Positions 1 through 4,773 of a stretch of 5,555 nucleotides of DNA are shown here, piece after piece. The stretch comes from Fimbriimonadaceae bacterium. Lineage in GTDB: Bacteria; Armatimonadota; Fimbriimonadia; Fimbriimonadales; Fimbriimonadaceae. A program made the position numbers and the translations under genes. The notes below the pieces were generated by a model. That model did not search any database and was not told the DNA's origin. It saw only the letters and a list, made by a program, of their open reading frames with translations. How positions within the stretch are numbered: position 1 is the first letter of the stretch; each line of letters starts with the position of its first letter. The DNA lies in NCBI GenBank assembly GCA_020849075.1, contig JADLGZ010000031.1:1-5555 (forward strand). The letters run 5' to 3'.

Positions 1-1
1 C

Positions 2-325
2 CATAGCAAGGCAAGCGGCAAGATCATCATTCGATTCTCTGGCGATATCGACGCCACTGCCCACGAAATCGGTCACAACCTCGATCGAAACTACGGGCTC
101 CAAAAGGACTTGCCTGATGGTGCCGCAAAGGTGGAACTGCTCGACTTCTTTGAACGGTTTGGCGAGCGTGGCTATGACCCAGCGCGACAGGGCATTTCTG
201 AGGGAATCGCCGAGTACATTCGCGGCTACCTCGTGAATCCGGCTGAGACCAAGAAGCTCGCGCCCGAGTTCACTAAGTGGTTTGAATCGAAGGCCGCTCC
301 AGCCATGCCGGCGGTGATCATTTGA
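2..325 (+). CDS. C-terminal part of a zincin metallopeptidase domain protein (polyvalent-protein type), 5' end outside window
   Basis: The frame is open from the window edge, giving 107 visible codons before TGA at 323-325. Seen: an HExxH motif, HEIGH, at visible residues 21-25 (62-76), preceded by a short hydrophobic strand (KIIIRF). About 40 residues later comes SEGIAEYIRGYL (E67 or E71 could be the third zinc ligand), then NPAETKKLAPEFTKWFE. Known: HExxH followed by EG.AE(F/Y).R.YL...P..A...AP.F...FE is the pattern I associate with zincin peptidase domains embedded in very long polyvalent proteins of phages and conjugative elements. Such proteins are thought to enter the host cell with the DNA. 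Inference: this is the end of such a protein or of a relic. It stops only about 10 residues past the final helix, so the peptidase would be its last domain. A TTG at 110 is internal and not a credible start, because it would remove HEIGH. The family call is fairly good; total length and function are unknown. Confidence 0.75.
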   Translation, partial: HSKASGKIIIRFSGDIDATAHEIGHNLDRNYGLQKDLPDGAAKVELLDFFERFGERGYDPARQGISEGIAEYIRGYLVNPAETKKLAPEFTKWFESKAAPAMPAVII

Positions 326-399
326 AAATTATCGCGCCACATCACCAGTGCCACCCATAGGGGGTGCTATACGGAACTCATCTAGGCCACCCGGCCCGT

Positions 400-421
400 T
401 GGCAAGTCATTGAGCTTGCCA
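400..421. repeat. small inverted repeat in the intergenic gap
   Basis: TGGCAAG and CTTGCCA form a 7-bp stem with an 8-nt loop, 75 nt after the stop of the metallopeptidase gene. A second hairpin, TCGGTG/CACCGA (453-471), is followed after 9 nt by TTTT at 481-484. Either could end transcription before the hicB promoter, but both stems are short and neither has a proper U-tract directly behind it. The rest of 326-550 shows no coding pattern that I can support. Confidence 0.25.
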
Positions 422-550
422 CAATAGCTAGCGGAAGCCTTCTCCATTGTTGTCGGTGTAATCGGCACCGAGGTCGGCAATTTTGAAATGTTAGACTCCA
501 ATTCTTATACTAGCAGGTCTGCTGGCTATATTGTTTTGTGAACTCAGGCG

Positions 551-556
551 TATAAT
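551..556 (+). promoter_or_regulatory. -10 hexamer TATAAT of hicB, leaderless geometry
   Basis: A perfect TATAAT is followed by exactly 6 nt (AGGAGT) and then the hicB ATG at 563, so transcription would begin at or next to the start codon. AGGAG at 557-561 resembles a Shine-Dalgarno. It ends one base before ATG, too close to work, so I read it as spacer. No convincing -35 lies 16-18 bp upstream; TTGTTT at 531-536 leaves only 14 bp. A 16-bp imperfect palindrome centred on AGCAGGTCTGCT (512-523) sits just upstream and could be an operator. Confidence 0.7.
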
Positions 557-562
557 AGGAGT

Positions 563-784
563 ATGGAAAACGAGCTTACCATCGTCTTTGAACCTGCGGA
601 GGAAGGCGGCTTTACGGCCTTTATTGCGGAGGTTCCGGGAGCGGTTTCCGAAGGGGAGACCATGGAGGAAGCTCGCGAAATGGTTCTCGACGCTTTGCAC
701 GAATTGACGGCGTATCGAAGGGAACAAGCATCTCTAGCTAAGAGTTCGAAGAGCGTCGTCGAGAGGATTGCCCCTGCGTTCTGA
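563..784 (+). CDS. hicB: HicB-family antitoxin (type II toxin-antitoxin)
   Basis: The product is 73 aa. Seen: a HicB core in order. A first strand ends in EEGGF.AF (residues 13-20), followed by the EVPGAVSEGET turn (23-33), then a helix starting EEAREMVLDAL (35-45). Known: HicB folds as a partial RNase H-like domain, binds HicA and blocks its mRNA cleavage. Larger HicB proteins add a C-terminal ribbon-helix-helix or HTH DNA-binding domain. Here only about 20 charged residues follow the helix, so this short form has no evident DNA-binding domain. Context: normally hicA and hicB are co-directional. Here hicA lies on the opposite strand and starts one base after this stop, tail to tail. The ATG is fixed by the family N-terminus and by TATAAT 6 nt upstream. 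It is intact, with no frameshift. The family call is strong; activity against this HicA is inferred from adjacency only. Confidence 0.9.
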   Translation: MENELTIVFEPAEEGGFTAFIAEVPGAVSEGETMEEAREMVLDALHELTAYRREQASLAKSSKSVVERIAPAF

Positions 785-979
785 TTACAGTCCAGGCGGT
801 CTCAGTATCGCAAGATCAATACAAATTCGCCGGGCGGTGTTTCTTTTTACTTCGGCATGCCTTGGCACCGCGCTCGTCGCGCCGTTCATGGGGTTCTTCC
901 AAATGGCGTGTTTAGCGCCTTCTCGCTCTAACCTGCATCCCGACGCCCGCAGGTGACGCTCAAGCTCGGATCTCTTCAG
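785..979 (-). CDS. hicA: HicA-family toxin, probable CTG start
   Basis: The reverse strand encodes 64 aa with TAA at 785-787. Seen: KRSELERHL at the start, GCRLEREGAKHAIWKNP (residues 14-30) with the expected catalytic His at 24, then SAVPRH (36-41) and ARRICIDLAI (49-58). Known: this is the HicA pattern, a small double-stranded-RNA-binding-like fold that cleaves mRNA using that histidine. HicA proteins usually begin MKR..L..HL. The codon where Met is expected is CTG (977-979), and no ATG, GTG or TTG occurs in frame between it and the upstream stop at 1007-1009. A GGAGG (986-990 on this strand) lies 6 nt before the CTG, which supports real initiation there. The gene overlaps the last 20 nt of the upstream 247-codon gene in another frame, suggesting translational coupling. 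It ends one base from the hicB stop, facing it. Alternatively, the start codon has decayed and the toxin is silenced. Identity is strong; expression is uncertain. Confidence 0.82.
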   Translation of the reverse strand: MKRSELERHLRASGCRLEREGAKHAIWKNPMNGATSAVPRHAEVKRNTARRICIDLAILRPPGL

Positions 980-1703
980 CGATGTCCTCCGATTCGCTTG
1001 CGAACTTCACTGCTGGCGTCACTACTCGGCTTAACCAAGACAGTATTCGCCGAGCCTCCAAGGCGTCGAGTACCTGCGGCATGACGATGAATGTAGACGA
1101 CCTCGGCATCGGCAGTTTCATCATGCCTGCGTCCACCGCCTCTCCGGCATCGTTGCCTGCTCCAAGGTTCTGATTCGCGCCTGGCCTATCGTCGTGTACG
1201 ACGTTCAAACGGGACTGTCGAAACGAGCCTACGTACTCTAAGCTATCCCTGAGGTCAGAGACGAAGGACTTCACTGCTGCGTTTTGTAGACCAAATTCCC
1301 TCTCGAGTCTCGCGCTTAGCGTCTCATCCGAGGGTAGATCCCAGTTAGGGAAGGCCTCGAGAAGCTCGCCGTGGATAACGGGCGCGTTCATCGCCTCACG
1401 CACTGCTTCTGCGCGCTCGGCTTCGCTAGCGGGAAGTAATATCCTCTTCGCCAGATCGGTCAATTTCACACGCATGTTGTCGGACGATCCCAAGTACTCC
1501 ACAAGTCCGTACTTCTTCAGCGCGCTTAGCACTGGTCGAGAACCTCCGTTGAGCCCCGCGTAACCCATGTGCTTAACCGCTGTTAGGGCAGGTGCTTCCA
1601 CCCAACGATCCTTGTCATAAACTCGCCGTGCCATCTCGACAGCTTTCGGCAGGCTGATAGCCGGGTACTCTCTACTTTTCTGTTTCTTAATAGTATCCAT
1701 CAT
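960..1703 (-). CDS. conserved winged-helix-like protein of unknown function, upstream partner of hicA
   Basis: The product is 247 aa, starting ATG at 1703 (a second ATG follows directly). Seen: SREYPAISLPKAVEMARRVYDKD (residues 10-32), then ALTAVKHMGY (39-48), a glycine-rich turn, and VLSALKKYGLVEY (58-70). MRVKLTDLAKRIL follows (77-89). This series of helices ending in a strand pair resembles a winged helix. Residues 91-160 are mostly helical. A low-complexity linker rich in G, N, A and D spans about 172-193. A C-terminal unit LPMPRSSTFIVMPQVLDALEARRILSWL (197-224) follows. I recall a widespread bacterial family of hypothetical proteins with the same YPAISLP.A opening and the same L(P)xP...P...E...L..WL ending, but I know no established function. 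No signal peptide or membrane segment is seen. The stop lies inside hicA (20-nt overlap), so the two are probably co-transcribed. A role as regulator of, or accessory to, HicA is inference only. Confidence 0.8.
   Translation of the reverse strand: MMDTIKKQKSREYPAISLPKAVEMARRVYDKDRWVEAPALTAVKHMGYAGLNGGSRPVLSALKKYGLVEYLGSSDNMRVKLTDLAKRILLPASEAERAEAVREAMNAPVIHGELLEAFPNWDLPSDETLSARLEREFGLQNAAVKSFVSDLRDSLEYVGSFRQSRLNVVHDDRPGANQNLGAGNDAGEAVDAGMMKLPMPRSSTFIVMPQVLDALEARRILSWLSRVVTPAVKFASESEDIAEEIRA
986..990 (-). promoter_or_regulatory. Shine-Dalgarno GGAGG deciding the hicA CTG start
   Basis: On the minus strand GGAGG is followed by ACATCG and then CTG at 979-977, which is ideal spacing. It lies inside the coding end of the upstream gene. 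It is the only strong ribosome binding site I see next to a start codon in this window, where other genes look leaderless, as expected for a downstream gene in an operon. Confidence 0.6.
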
Positions 1704-1757
1704 GACATAGGACGGTGATCTTTTCTCAAACGAGTCATCTAATCGTCAAAAAGATAT

Positions 1758-1773
1758 ATTATGTCCTATTATG
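1758..1773 (-). promoter_or_regulatory. double CATAAT box, candidate promoter of the 247-codon gene and hicA
   Basis: On the minus strand CATAAT-AGGA-CATAAT gives two -10-like hexamers 10 bp apart, one helical turn. CATAAT is also the apparent -10 of fpg in this window. Transcription would begin around 1751-1761 and leave a leader of about 50-60 nt before ATG 1703. No Shine-Dalgarno is evident in that leader. The heptamer GTCCTAT (1763-1769) recurs inverted as ATAGGAC at 1707-1713, next to the start codon, so the leader is flanked by possible operator half-sites. Confidence 0.4.
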
Positions 1774-2081
1774 CGGCTACGTGCCGTCCGCTTTCGGCAG
1801 ATAGAATTCCCGGCTACCGGGTTGACGGATGTCCACTTTTCATGCTGCAATACTTACCCAAATCTTGCTCCCGCCCACAAGCGGCGAAGATAGGAGAGCC
1901 CGCTGTGTGTCCGGGTTGATTGTCCTGCTTAGCAGGGAATGCGATGGGTTCGCAAGTCGTTTGATTTGTGCAGTCAAGCAATCCCTGAAAGCCGTTCAAT
2001 CGCCCTCCCTAAAGCATCTGGTTCGCAAGAGAGATTTGAGTTTATGGTCGTTACAGCTTCAGGGATTGCGTGACAGCGGTG
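1774..2081. other. stretch without a convincing gene
   Basis: No frame here gives a recognisable protein; open frames on both strands have arbitrary-looking composition and lack supported starts. It contains short palindromes: TGCCG/CGGCA at 1782-1799, CCCGG/CCGGG at 1809-1821, and a 13-bp CCTGCT-T-AGCAGG at 1924-1936. A 10-bp direct repeat GGTTCGCAAG lies at 1947-1956 and 2020-2029. The large inverted repeat is listed separately. It may be a decayed mobile segment, a small RNA locus or a spacer between unrelated units. Confidence 0.5.
1970..2077. repeat. imperfect long inverted repeat, candidate structured RNA or miniature element
   Basis: The left arm GTCAAGCAATCCCTGAA (1973-1989) matches the reverse complement of TTCAGGGATTGCGTGAC (2058-2074) at 16 of 17 positions. 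Pairing extends outward with GC/GC (1970-1971 with 2076-2077) past one mismatch. It extends inward with GC (1991-1992 with 2056-2057) past one bulged A, then GT/AC. The 60-nt interior has a further possible helix, TCAATC (1996-2001) with GATTTGA (2033-2039). The right arm ends 4 nt before a TATGAT hexamer that could serve the next gene. No coding explanation is evident. Confidence 0.55.
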
Positions 2082-2087
2082 TATGAT
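2082..2087 (+). promoter_or_regulatory. TATGAT, possible -10 for the membrane-protein gene
   Basis: TATGAT lies 8 nt before an ATG at 2096. That ATG opens a 28-codon frame ending in TAA at 2180-2182, just past the likely ATG (2175) of the membrane protein. This could be a short leader peptide coupled to the downstream start, or simply a 5' leader of about 80 nt. No -35 is recognisable. The support is weak. Confidence 0.3.
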
Positions 2088-2174
2088 CGGTTGCAATGAT
2101 TGAGAGTCGCCACACATTCCCTGCCACGCAAGGAGAGACATTTTCACCCAGGCCACGCCAAGTGGGCTCCGACA

Positions 2175-2762
2175 ATGTCTAAGCCTCCGTTACTTCGGCC
2201 TTATACAAAGCAGTGGATTGCGGTCTTAGTTCTGGCACTGGCCAATTACGCAGGGTTAAATTTCGCCGCTTTTCGGTACCTCTACCCAGGCCAGTGGGCG
2301 GGAGAGGTGGGGATGTTTCCAATCCCGTTATGGGGGCTCCTAATACCTTGCTTAACGTTCGTGATTGCGGCCGCGATTCTCACCAAGCGAAATCAGTGGC
2401 TTCCGATCATCGTTCTTTTCGCTGGCCTCATCGTGCCCTGCTTGCTACCGTTTCGCCCGCGTCCCGAGCAACGCTTTGCCGCCGAAAAAACGAGCTACTT
2501 GCAAGCTGTGCGCACCGGTGCACGATACGGTGACCAGCATTCTGCGTCAATCGCTGGTAGAAAGCTAACTTATTGGCGATGGGCCGCCTGGGGCATCGAT
2601 AATGCCGTCGGAGTCATCTACGACCCAGAAGACCGGTTCCCCTATGGCGACCTAGAGGGTAAAGAATTCCCGGAAGATGGTGCGTTCAGAAACCTCACTC
2701 ACGGAACTCTTTTCCGCAGCCAGCGCATGGGAGACGGGTTGTACTTAGTTGACCATAGCTAG
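2175..2762 (+). CDS. small integral membrane protein of unknown function, three predicted membrane helices
   Basis: From ATG 2175 the product is 195 aa. Seen: a basic N-terminus (SKPPLLRPYTKQ), then three hydrophobic segments at about residues 14-33 (WIAVLVLALANYAGLNFAAF), 50-69 (IPLWGLLIPCLTFVIAAAIL) and 75-93 (WLPIIVLFAGLIVPCLLPF). A soluble tail of about 100 residues, rich in Arg, Gly, Asp and aromatics, follows and ends LYLVDHS. I do not recognise the family. The frame is open upstream to a TTG at 2100, but those 25 extra residues are His/Arg-rich and look untranslated, so I prefer the ATG. No Shine-Dalgarno precedes either start. The gene is convergent with the NERD-domain gene, 92 bp between stops. 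The coding call rests on the clean alternation of membrane segments and loops; topology is inferred. Confidence 0.7.
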   Translation: MSKPPLLRPYTKQWIAVLVLALANYAGLNFAAFRYLYPGQWAGEVGMFPIPLWGLLIPCLTFVIAAAILTKRNQWLPIIVLFAGLIVPCLLPFRPRPEQRFAAEKTSYLQAVRTGARYGDQHSASIAGRKLTYWRWAAWGIDNAVGVIYDPEDRFPYGDLEGKEFPEDGAFRNLTHGTLFRSQRMGDGLYLVDHS

Positions 2763-2854
2763 GTCGGTTACACCAGCGGGGGCACACAATGGGCTCCTAG
2801 CCATGGCACCCTAGATTATGCACCCGTGACTACCCAGCCTACCAGCCCATTCGG

Positions 2855-3499
2855 TCACTCACTGCGACGCAATCTCTTAACGTGTGCTTGAACTTTTAGA
2901 TTGTGATATTCGCGAACTTCAGGGTCTTTGATATTGGCCTCTTCAAGCATTTCCACCAATAGTTCGACCTCTGCCTGGCTCATCACTGGTTCGCAACATT
3001 GCTGAATCTCTCTTCCAACCTCGCCCGCACTTCCAACAAATGCATGCGCTGAGATTGCCTCGATCTTCTTGGCATGTGGCAGTGATACCAAAGAACGGAT
3101 CTCTGCCTTTAAGCCGGCTCTCGCAACAAAGATGGCCAATGCCTCCAAGTGAACCTTGTTTTGATGAACTGGATTCTGAAACTCTGTGTAATTCTTACCC
3201 TGATAAGATCGCCAAGTGCGATAGCCATCGCTGCCTAGTACCAGACCTCCATACCCCTTTGTTTCCACGCAGAAGATGCCGTATTTCGAAACCACGACGT
3301 GGTCGATTTGCGTGGTCGGAAGATTGCCCGGTGAAGGTAGCATCAAGTCGTTCAGCACGTGAAAGTTGGGACCGAGGCTACTTAATTCGTGCTGAGTATC
3401 AGCCTCTCCTGGAGCGAGGGTAGGTGATTGTGCCGCGCGGCAGATTTCCGCAAGGTAAACCAAAATCGCCAGGCCAAGGATCGTCCACACAAGAATCAA
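2855..3499 (-). CDS. membrane-anchored NERD-domain (nuclease-related) protein
   Basis: The product is 214 aa from a TTG start. Seen: an N-terminal hydrophobic segment (residues 1-18, ILVWTILGLAILVYLAEI), then GE at 31-32 and HVLNDL at 47-52. The signature TTQIDHVVVSKYGIFCVETK (62-81) follows, then W96 and FQNPVHQNKVHLEAL (107-121). The tail carries AHVKRLRR (205-212). Known: this is the NERD domain, related to PD-(D/E)xK nucleases; D66, E79 and K81 correspond to the D...ExK residues and Q64 is also conserved. NERD proteins are thought to act in DNA processing and some are linked to defence or mobile DNA, but the substrate is generally unknown. All key residues are present, so the domain looks intact. 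Start: no ATG or GTG lies further upstream in frame (stop at 3569-3571), and TTG 3499 gives a complete membrane helix. It is transcribed away from the PEP-CTERM gene, with a 232-bp divergent gap. Confidence 0.85.
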   Translation of the reverse strand: MILVWTILGLAILVYLAEICRAAQSPTLAPGEADTQHELSSLGPNFHVLNDLMLPSPGNLPTTQIDHVVVSKYGIFCVETKGYGGLVLGSDGYRTWRSYQGKNYTEFQNPVHQNKVHLEALAIFVARAGLKAEIRSLVSLPHAKKIEAISAHAFVGSAGEVGREIQQCCEPVMSQAEVELLVEMLEEANIKDPEVREYHNLKVQAHVKRLRRSE

Positions 3500-3634
3500 C
3501 AGTGATAAAGGATCGGCAAGATCAATGTCCTCATCACCACAACAATTGCGAGTTCTGACTCTGCTAGATCAGCTTAAAATTGGTGCTCAATGATCTATCC
3601 CTTGCACTGTCAGGTGAGCCGCAGGGTCGGGAGC

Positions 3635-3673
3635 GTTGAGGTGAACTCAACCATTGGCCGAGTTGAACTCGGC
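3635..3673. promoter_or_regulatory. tandem pair of 17-bp palindromes, candidate operators
   Basis: Palindrome 1 is GTTGAGGTGAACTCAAC (3635-3651) and palindrome 2 is GCCGAGTTGAACTCGGC (3657-3673). Each has arms of 6 or 8 bp around a short centre, and both share the core GAG(G/T)TGAACTC. The centres are 22 bp apart, two helical turns, so two dimers would bind the same DNA face. Counted from the expected start of transcription at 3732, the centres are at about -67 and -89, typical of activator sites. They lie in the divergent gap between the NERD and PEP-CTERM genes and could affect both. Confidence 0.55.
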
Positions 3674-3719
3674 GTTCCGGCAGAAGGTGCTTGGCGAACC
3701 AAATTAGGCAAACCTGCGA

Positions 3720-3725
3720 TATCAT
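3720..3725 (+). promoter_or_regulatory. -10 hexamer TATCAT of the PEP-CTERM gene, leaderless geometry
   Basis: TATCAT is followed by 6 nt (GTGGGT) and then ATG at 3732, the same spacing as for hicB and fpg. This favours ATG 3732 over the in-frame GTG at 3726, which would touch the hexamer. No good -35 is seen, consistent with dependence on the upstream palindromes. Confidence 0.6.
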
Positions 3726-3731
3726 GTGGGT

Positions 3732-4694
3732 ATGCGCTCTTGGCTTGTTGCCTTCACTATCGTCCTAGGTGGGGTGGCTCACGCTTCATTCGACCTAATG
3801 CTTTTGCCCGACCAGGCTACGGGGCGCATTTTGCGGTTCGATCCGATCAACCAGGTTCAGCTAGGATCGCTTAACGTACATTCGGCCCCTAAGGCAGTCG
3901 CGGCAAAGTCCGGATCCCCATACGCATACTCAACCAATAATCAAGGCGGTGTCAAGTTCGATTACAGCACCGGTGAACGGCTCACCGCCGTGACTTTCCC
4001 CGATGGCCCAATCTCCCTTAACCATGACGGCTCGCGCGTTTTCGAGACGATTGGAAGCAGCCTAGTTTATCGTTACGATGCCAATCTTGGTTATCTTGGA
4101 AATTTCACCGCGGGGCCAATTACCAACACGATGGCGGTGCAACAGTACGGCAGTGCGCGTATCATAGCCCTTGGTCTCAATTCATCGGGGGACCTGGTGG
4201 CGGCAAACTTCGATACCACGACCTTTGCGCAAGTCGGCCCTACCATCATGCTTGTGGCAGCTGCAAATTACCTTGCCGGCTCCTTTGTCAATGGCATGAG
4301 TTTCGTAAACGGTAGCGGGATGCTAGCCTATCGCGCAAGCGACTCCTCGACCAAGCTGCTCCGTGTCAATCTGGATGCCAACATGGGCGCTTCATCCACG
4401 ACGGCGGGAGCAACCGTGAGTGGTTATGCAACTGCCACTAATTCCACCGCAACGGTCCTCGCCGGCCATACCGGCTTCTTTGTCGTTGGCACTAACAACT
4501 CCGGCACTGGCACCTATATCAGCGAATTCGTGAATCCAAGCGGTGGCGTGTCTAGCGTCTACACGCTGAACGGGGTTCTGATGCCTGCCGGACGATGGCG
4601 GGGGGCGAACATCGTAGCTCCGGAGCCGGGCACGATGATTGCCCTCGGCGCGGGGGTTCTGGCTTTATTTCGTCGGCGGAAGAAGGCGGCTTAG
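3732..4694 (+). CDS. secreted PEP-CTERM sorting-domain protein with propeller-like repeats
   Basis: The product is 320 aa. Seen: a signal peptide MRSWLVAFTIVLGGVAHA with a probable cleavage after AHA (residue 18). The body of about 275 residues is rich in G, S, T, N and V. It has short strand-turn units such as ATGRILRFDP, SGSPYAYSTNN and DGSRVFETIGS, recalling YVTN/beta-propeller blades. The C-terminus is APEPGTM, a hydrophobic stretch and RRRKKAA, with PEP at 297-299 and the Arg/Lys cluster at 314-318. Known: PEP-CTERM tags are recognised by an exosortase in the inner membrane, which cleaves near PEP and delivers the protein to the cell surface or extracellular matrix. Such proteins are often tied to exopolysaccharide. 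No exosortase is in the window. The specific function of the body is unknown, and the propeller assignment is by eye. It stands alone, followed by a stem-loop. The tag is strongly supported. Confidence 0.88.
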   Translation: MRSWLVAFTIVLGGVAHASFDLMLLPDQATGRILRFDPINQVQLGSLNVHSAPKAVAAKSGSPYAYSTNNQGGVKFDYSTGERLTAVTFPDGPISLNHDGSRVFETIGSSLVYRYDANLGYLGNFTAGPITNTMAVQQYGSARIIALGLNSSGDLVAANFDTTTFAQVGPTIMLVAAANYLAGSFVNGMSFVNGSGMLAYRASDSSTKLLRVNLDANMGASSTTAGATVSGYATATNSTATVLAGHTGFFVVGTNNSGTGTYISEFVNPSGGVSSVYTLNGVLMPAGRWRGANIVAPEPGTMIALGAGVLALFRRRKKAA

Positions 4695-4705
4695 CGTTTG
4701 GCGTT

Positions 4706-4749
4706 GAACGAGAAGGGGGCTGGTCCAAAGGCCAGCCCCTTTCTCGTTC
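4706..4749 (+). terminator. long stem-loop terminator after the PEP-CTERM gene
   Basis: GAACGAGAAGGGGGCTGG (4706-4723) pairs with CCAGCCCCTTTCTCGTTC (4732-4749). The 18-bp stem has one G-U pair and encloses an 8-nt loop that can itself form CC-AAA-GG. It begins 11 nt after the stop codon. There is no run of U directly after the stem (only TCTTT at 4757-4761), so it is an atypical intrinsic terminator or an mRNA 3'-end stabiliser. The fpg -10 lies only 12 nt beyond. Confidence 0.75.
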
Positions 4750-4761
4750 GAATCCATCTTT

Positions 4762-4767
4762 CATAAT
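4762..4767 (+). promoter_or_regulatory. -10 hexamer CATAAT of fpg, leaderless geometry
   Basis: CATAAT is followed by CAGCGT (6 nt) and the fpg ATG at 4774. The start is fixed by the invariant MPELPEVET, which makes this the firmest of the leaderless examples. Any -35 would fall within the 3' arm of the preceding terminator hairpin, and none is recognisable. No Shine-Dalgarno is present. Confidence 0.6.
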
Positions 4768-4773
4768 CAGCGT

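Noticed and set aside
557..561. AGGAG as a Shine-Dalgarno for hicB
   Set aside because: It is one base from the ATG, too close for ribosome binding. It is better explained as spacer in a leaderless promoter.
491..727. Minus-strand 78-codon open frame
   Set aside because: Shadow of hicB on the opposite strand, rich in Arg and Phe with no family features.
768..956. Plus-strand 62-codon open frame starting TTG
   Set aside because: It lies exactly antisense to hicA, whose family motifs are clear. The plus-strand product shows no recognisable pattern.
1970..2077. Integron attC site
   Set aside because: The size would fit, but I find no RYYYAAC/GTTRRRY core pair at the ends.
1814..2156. Several overlapping open frames of 44-85 codons on both strands
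   Set aside because: They have arbitrary composition, no ribosome binding site or -10 at the right distance, and no recognisable motif. They overlap each other and the inverted repeat.
2213..2568. Plus-strand open frames inside the membrane-protein gene
   Set aside because: Out-of-frame shadows; the main frame has three clean membrane segments.
2789..2804. Small hairpin ATGGGCT/AGCCAT between the convergent stops
   Set aside because: Short stem with a bulge and no T-tract on either strand, so it is not supportable as a terminator.
3040..3423. Plus-strand 127-codon open frame
   Set aside because: Antisense to the NERD-domain gene, whose D...ExK signature fixes the real strand.
3590..3874. 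94-codon plus-strand open frame before the PEP-CTERM gene
   Set aside because: It runs through the palindrome pair and the promoter and ends inside the PEP-CTERM gene in another frame. It has no coding signature.
4745..4755. CGTTCGAATCC resembling a tRNA T-loop
   Set aside because: The flanking bases cannot form the T-stem, no acceptor or anticodon arm is present, and the left half belongs to the terminator hairpin.
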